Assembly: GCF_026914185.1 (NCBI RefSeq)
Contig: NC_070569.1
Span: 3,844,001 to 3,908,000 of the forward strand
Length of the DNA: 64,000 bases
Direction of reading: 5' to 3'
DNA from: Puccinia triticina
Lineage: Eukaryota; Basidiomycota; Pucciniomycetes; Pucciniales; Pucciniaceae
The notes beneath the pieces were generated by a model. That model was not told the DNA's origin, searched no databases, and saw only the letters and a program-made list of their open reading frames with translations. Both the position numbers and the translations under genes were made by a program. Below are positions 59,508 to 64,000 of this stretch, one piece after another (position 1 is the first letter of the stretch; the number at the start of each line of letters is the position of its first letter).

Positions 59508-60244
59508 TACGCAGGTATCCGCCGGGTGCGGGTGCGGGTGTCCAGTCTGGGTCCAAATTCAGGCAGGTACCCGCGCACAAATCACCATTTTGCACAGCTC
59601 TGCTTGCCCATAGTGCCCATTGGTGGGTACTAGGTACCTGTGGGCGGGTACCCATGGAATTACACAGGTAACTGCCAGCAGGTGCCGGGTACGGGTGTGG
59701 GTGTCCATTCTGGGTCAAAATTCAGGCAGGTACCAACAGTGGGTCAGCTACGCTACCATAGCTGTTAGCGTAGCGTAGCGCAGCGCAAATGCGCTATTTT
59801 TTAGCGTAGTGTTAGCGCAATTGCGCGCATCTGCGCTAACGCTACGCGCACAGGGTGCAAAGCTATTTTAGCTTTTAGCGTAGCGTTAGCGCCAATTCGC
59901 GCAATGGCGCTAACGCTAAGCACGCAGGGCGCAAAAGAACGTTCGCTACGCTGCGCTACAGCGCTTTTTGAGGCAAAAAAGGCCTTTTTTCCACTAAAAG
60001 CGCCTTAGCACAACATAGCGCAGCGTAGCGCTAACTCTGAACAAAAATTGGCGTGCTGTTAGCGCCACTGAAAGTTAGCGCAGCGTAGCGGCGCTAACAG
60101 CGCGCTAACGCTATTCAAAAAAGGCCAGCACTTTTTGCCGCTACGCTAAACGTTAGGGCTAAAATAGCGTAGTTCAGCGTAGCGGCCCACTATTGCAGGT
60201 ACCCACACCCGCCGAGGGTACCCGGGTGTGAAGTTTCAGCTCTA
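59508..60244 (-). mobile_element. Miniature element (copy 1), split by a nested hAT-type MITE
   Basis: This is an inverted, more diverged relative of 60795-61136. It shares GTACCCGCACCCGC-type blocks and the tip CAGCTCTA at its right end. The flanks are GTGGGAGT (59501-59508) and GTGGGAGG (60245-60252), a 7-of-8 duplication. A second MITE is inserted at 59734. Confidence 0.55.
59734..60195 (+). mobile_element. Nested MITE with CAACxGTGGG termini
   Basis: Left tip CAACAGTGGGTC, right tip the inverse of CAATAGTGGGCCGCTACGC. The flanking 7-bp CAGGTAC occurs at 59727-59733 and 60196-60202; a G shared at both sides could make it 8 bp. The interior is built of permuted GCGTAGCGTTAGCGC words with many overlapping palindromes. 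Confidence 0.75.
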
Positions 60245-60345
60245 GTGGGAGGTCTGATTTTGCTCTGGTACTACGGTTTGACTTTGGCGCTGTGGGGCCA
60301 ACTGTCACAAAACCATGTAACCTGTGCGGGTTTCTGTGACACATT

Positions 60346-60383
60346 GTGTCACACAAACGTACGCGCGCGCGTTTGTGTGACAC
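60346..60383. repeat. 14-bp-arm hairpin with CG-rich loop
   Basis: GTGTCACACAAACG pairs with CGTTTGTGTGACAC around TACGCGCGCG. It resembles the palindromes at 63.8-64.0 kb in having a GTGACA stem and a (CG)n centre. Confidence 0.8.
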
Positions 60384-60794
60384 GTGGACCATCACCCAGC
60401 CATATCATGCCAAGATGAGTGCCCCACGATCCCAGGGGCGAATTAGCTGAATCCTTTAATAATGGTATCTGATTTTCATCCATCAGTACAGAAATCCTGT
60501 TGAGGAGATTTTCTGAATTCATTCACAGGCTTAGGTGGACCCTTCAAAAATTGTTTATAATGTTCAGCCATATTTACACAAATGATTTTGGGGATATTTT
60601 CTGAAGTCATACACAACTCCTGATTAATATGAGGTTTTTCCGCTGGACTTTTCCCAGAACTTCAAATATTTTGTGAAACAATTCAGCAACTAAATAATGT
60701 GTCACACAAAGTTACACATGTATCTTTTTGTGTACCACTAACATATCTCAAGCTTTTTGGGATTTATGATAAACACATGATAGAATGAAATATA

Positions 60795-61136
60795 TAGAGC
60801 TGGCACTTTGAACCCGGGTACCCACAGCGGGTGCAGGTACCTTCCTGACTTTGACCCAGAATGGACACCTGCACCTGCTAGCTGTTAGTTTACCTGCGTA
60901 CTTCCACAGGTACCTATCACCCGCTGATGGGCACTAGGGGCAAGCAGAGCTGTGCAGAATGGCGATTTGTGCACAGCTACCTGCCTGAATTTGGACCCAG
61001 ACTGGACACCCGCACCCGCACCCAGCGGATACCTGCACACTTCCACAGGTACCCACCTGCAGATACCTGCACACTTCCACAGGTACCCACCCGCGGGTGC
61101 CAAGTACCTGCCAACAGATGATAGGCGCCAGCTCTA
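60795..61136 (+). mobile_element. hAT-type miniature element (copy 2) with 8-bp target duplication
   Basis: Termini TAGAGCTGGC...GCCAGCTCTA, flanked by exact GAAATATA at 60787-60794 and 61137-61144. An 8-bp duplication and TAGAG tip fit the hAT pattern. 342 bp, no coding capacity. Confidence 0.85.
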
Positions 61137-61243
61137 GAAATATATGATTCCCGTGGTGAATACCTTGTTTCTGCCAAGTATTTGATATTGCTTTGCAAGC
61201 TAGTTGAAAATGTGTTCTAAAATAGTTCCAGTAATAACTAGAG

Positions 61244-61574
61244 CAACGGTGGGCCGCTACGCTAAACTATCCGTAGCGTGCGCTATCCGCTAGTTTAGCG
61301 TTGCGTAGTTCCTGACACATTGCCGTTAGTTGTAGCGCCCGCTACGGGCCGCTACGCTACGCTAGCGGGCGCTAACAGCGCTATCAGCTTTTTTAGCGGT
61401 TGAATAGCACTGCTAGCGCTGATAGCGGCGATAGAGGCCCTGTAGTTTCAAGGGGTGCCTGTTAGCGGTAGCGGGCAATCACTGCCCGCTAACGGAAAAC
61501 CCTGTCATTTGTAGTTTAGATCCGCTACGCTGCGCTGAACTACGGACTAAATGTAGCGTAGCGGCCCACCGTTG
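61244..61574 (+). mobile_element. MITE with CAACGGTGGGCC termini
   Basis: Inverted ends CAACGGTGGGCCGCTACGCT, flanked by ACTAGAG at 61237-61243 and 61575-61581. Same family as 59734-60195 by its tips and its GCTACGC/TAGCG word composition. 331 bp. Confidence 0.82.
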
Positions 61575-61581
61575 ACTAGAG

Positions 61582-63816
61582 TCAAGTTGGAGCTGGTTTT
61601 CAATTGAATTCAACTCCTTTCCAAAGTGCCTTCAGCTCAATTGAGCATAAGTTAAACATAAATTCATCATGAATTCAGCATAAATTGAGGCTCAAGTTCC
61701 AGGATATATCTAACAGGGTTCTTAAACAATATTCTGCAATGGCACTTGCACACAAGTGCCAAGCAAACTCCCATGGTGTAAATTAAAACAAACAAAATAC
61801 AAATCATACTTGACTAATTATATATTTATGTACCAAAAAAAAATAAAGGATTTAACAAACTCCCAGCCTGTGGTATGCCACAGGTGAAAAGAGACCAGTT
61901 TTAAACCGCTCAGCCTGGAACAAGTACGTGGGGCAAAAGTTGGGGATGGAAACCCCTCAGCCAATTGCAAGTGTAATAGGGGAGGGGGAGGATCACCACC
62001 AGTGCTCTGCAAATGCAAGAGCAGGAAGGATCACCTGGGGCGTAAACCTATGTGCAGGAGATGCCCCCCTATATATCAAGAGGTCATGATTTCAGAGCAC
62101 TTCATCATTGCCTTGGCCAAGGATGGCCTGGCCAGAAAGCCACAATCATGAACATTGCCGGGCTATGGCTGCATAGTTACATACAGCAATTCCTTGCTTT
62201 TATGTACGCCACTCTCACTACCCCTGAAGCCTATCAACCCAAGCTAGTGCCACAGAAATCCACAAGGAGCCAACCCGGCAGGGAATTGAGCGCTTTGGGA
62301 TTCTTGCCAACTCCCTCTGTGTCAATTTGCCTTGCCTGATACAACCGGCCTTTGTGGCCTTCAATCTAAAGACACTTGCGACCACCACATCTGCAATGCC
62401 ATCCGCGCCTGCGACCAATTCCTCTCTGCCGCCAATTTCAACTCGGCACATCCCACTGTTCTTGTCCAGATCTCTCCAAGGGTATCAAGAATTGACCACT
62501 TGCTTGGCATCCCAACCAAAAACCCACCCGGCCCATCGACTTGTCCGAGTTTTTGCAGAGGATATAAATCTAAACTAGCTCAGCTCCATTGCCGCTGGCA
62601 CGGCCAGCAAGCCTGGAACAGATGCTGCCTTATTATCTTGTCATTAAGTCTCTAGAGGCCTTCAATAGGTTGATCTTGTTGGTTTGGGTAGGGTACAAGA
62701 CCTCAGAATGGAGCTAATTCACCCTTTGTCCTGGCAATCCTGTGAATCTGAAGAGGTGCATTACAAGGTTGATGAAAACCTACAGCATCCTCAGAATGCA
62801 TTTCTACACACTGAGATCATCAAAGACAATTCTGGAGCCAGTCAGTGTCAAACCCCCAAACTCAAGCATCTTCCAGGGCCACCAATCACCCTGTGATGCT
62901 GCAATAACAGTCCATCAGCACTTCCACACGTGCAAGTAGGCTGGGGCAGCAAGCCAGATCACATGATCATCTCAACTGTACAGAGGCAAACTTAACTAAG
63001 CCACCGTCCCTGCTCTGGCGCGGGCAGCTTTTTAGCCAGGGAGAGATGTGCAAGCTTAACCAAACCTCTCTGGAGGAGAGCCCAGCAGGGTCTCTGTCTC
63101 TCAGAGAGGCTTGCCCCCACACCACCAATGCTGGTGTGAGAGCTGATGGGCTTTGGGCCTGACCAAGTCCCATTTTTCCTTTGATCCACTATCCCACATA
63201 CATTTTTGCCCAAAAAGGAAATGAGTAGTGTGGTCTTGTAGGCCAACTTATCGCGCTGGCAGCCATCCAATAATCAGCTTTTTATCCCTCCAGATGGTTT
63301 CTGGAAATCCTTGCAAAATCCCTGCTGAGCTTGAAGTTTCTTTCCAACTCCTGTACACCAGGGCACAGCTGAATTTGGGCTTAGTTTTTGTCTGAACTGG
63401 GGCAGAAGTCCTTACAATTTGATGGTGAATTGTTCAATTACTGAGCAAGAACTATAGACCAATCTAATTTGGAGTGATATGTAACCATTGAATGTGTAAT
63501 ATCATTCAACTCTGTTGAATTCATCTTGAAGTCAAGTTCATGTCAATCCTAACTTAAGTTCTACATTTCAAAATCAGGTAGCTCTTGCATATCCTATTTT
63601 TTTTACATTGGGGTGAACTCCCTTCATCAAATACATATCACACCTGAATCACAACTGCCTAGATTTGGATAAAGAAAATATCAGAAGTGTAAAAAGGTTT
63701 AGTATTCTCACAAGAGCAGGAGAACTGTATTTCAGCTGGGTACAAAAGAGTGACACAGTTCATAAATCTCTTGGCTGCAAATGCCCCTCTGTTCTGAAAA
63801 ATGTGTGATTGGTGTG
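61582..63816. other. Long intergenic stretch, no recognised gene
   Basis: Several short frames on both strands (for example 62052-62339, 62327-62578, 62684-62896 plus; 62992-63270 minus) have no family motifs. The right arm of the 39-base inverted repeat lies at 61739-61777. Confidence 0.35.
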
Positions 63817-63862
63817 TGATTTGTCACCCTATTGTACGCGCGTACAATAGGGTGACAAATCA
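63817..63862. repeat. 46-bp perfect palindrome
   Basis: TGATTTGTCACCCTATTGT then ACGC and its exact inverse, centred at 63839/63840. No loop. Confidence 0.92.
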
Positions 63863-63957
63863 TAGTCCATCAGGGCAGTTACAGCTAGTTTTTTCTTAAA
63901 TTTTACCCTCATTTACTTGGCAGAAATCCCCATCTGGTATGAAAAGTGTCCACTTTG

Positions 63958-63989
63958 TCACCCTATTGTACGCGCGTACAATAGGGTGA
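63958..63989. repeat. 32-bp perfect palindrome, second copy
   Basis: TCACCCTATTGTACGC and its exact inverse, the same core as 63817-63862. One base departs from the longer copy (GTGAAAAAT instead of GTGACAAAT). Confidence 0.9.
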
Positions 63990-64000
63990 AAAATCACACC

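Noticed and set aside
62052..63270. Short frames in the right intergenic region as genes
   Set aside because: No family motifs, inconsistent phases between frames and no clear splice pattern.
63817..63862. Helitron 3' hairpin
   Set aside because: Helitron ends have a short hairpin followed by CTRR. This is a long loopless palindrome without that ending, and no Rep/helicase is present.

Overview
The window looks like a piece of a large, transposon-packed rust-fungus (Pucciniales, Puccinia-like) genome. Evidence: short GT-AG introns in several genes, rust-type Copia and Gypsy gag proteins, a KDZ transposase, a MULE transposase, and host genes (FIT/Scs3 family, POP5) squeezed into short islands. 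No bacterial features are present. Organism assignment is inference from protein style; I ran no search.

Layout: 1-535 is the 3' end of a LINE with a poly-A tail. About 1.95-35.9 kb is a nested transposon complex. A minus-strand KDZ transposase gene (26040-29269) continues across two insertions: a 20,018-bp CACTA-type element (6022-26039, 3-bp target duplication AGA) and a 3,159-bp gag-only LTR element (2540-5698, 5-bp duplication GGCAT). Removing both restores the KDZ reading frame at each junction. The 20-kb element has terminal inverted repeats starting CACTA and two opposed arrays of a 173-bp repeat, making one giant foldback. A Copia element (8658-14663, duplication GAAAC) sits in its left array. 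Upstream of KDZ lie a 1-kb foldback, small hairpins, a second minus-strand five-exon gene (31900-33933), and a palindromic satellite block (34.1-35.7 kb). About 90% identical inverted repeats at 1957-2098 and 35740-35878 bracket the whole complex and may be the ends of the original KDZ transposon.

35.9-46.9 kb holds a 5'-truncated LTR element with a long LTR (36697-37554). This cuts off a minus-strand Copia element (37555-46931), whose leader is split by a plus-strand Copia element (40781-46298). Nearly all in-frame stops in these elements could be C-to-T changes, and most stand in the context TTGA, which points to TCG-directed mutation.

48.1-58.8 kb is the gene-bearing part: a nearly intact six-exon MULE transposase, a five-exon small secreted cysteine-rich protein (candidate effector), a head-to-head pair of FIT/Scs3 and POP5, and an unassigned multi-exon gene. 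59-64 kb is mostly intergenic, with hAT-type miniature elements that have clear target duplications and several long perfect palindromes.
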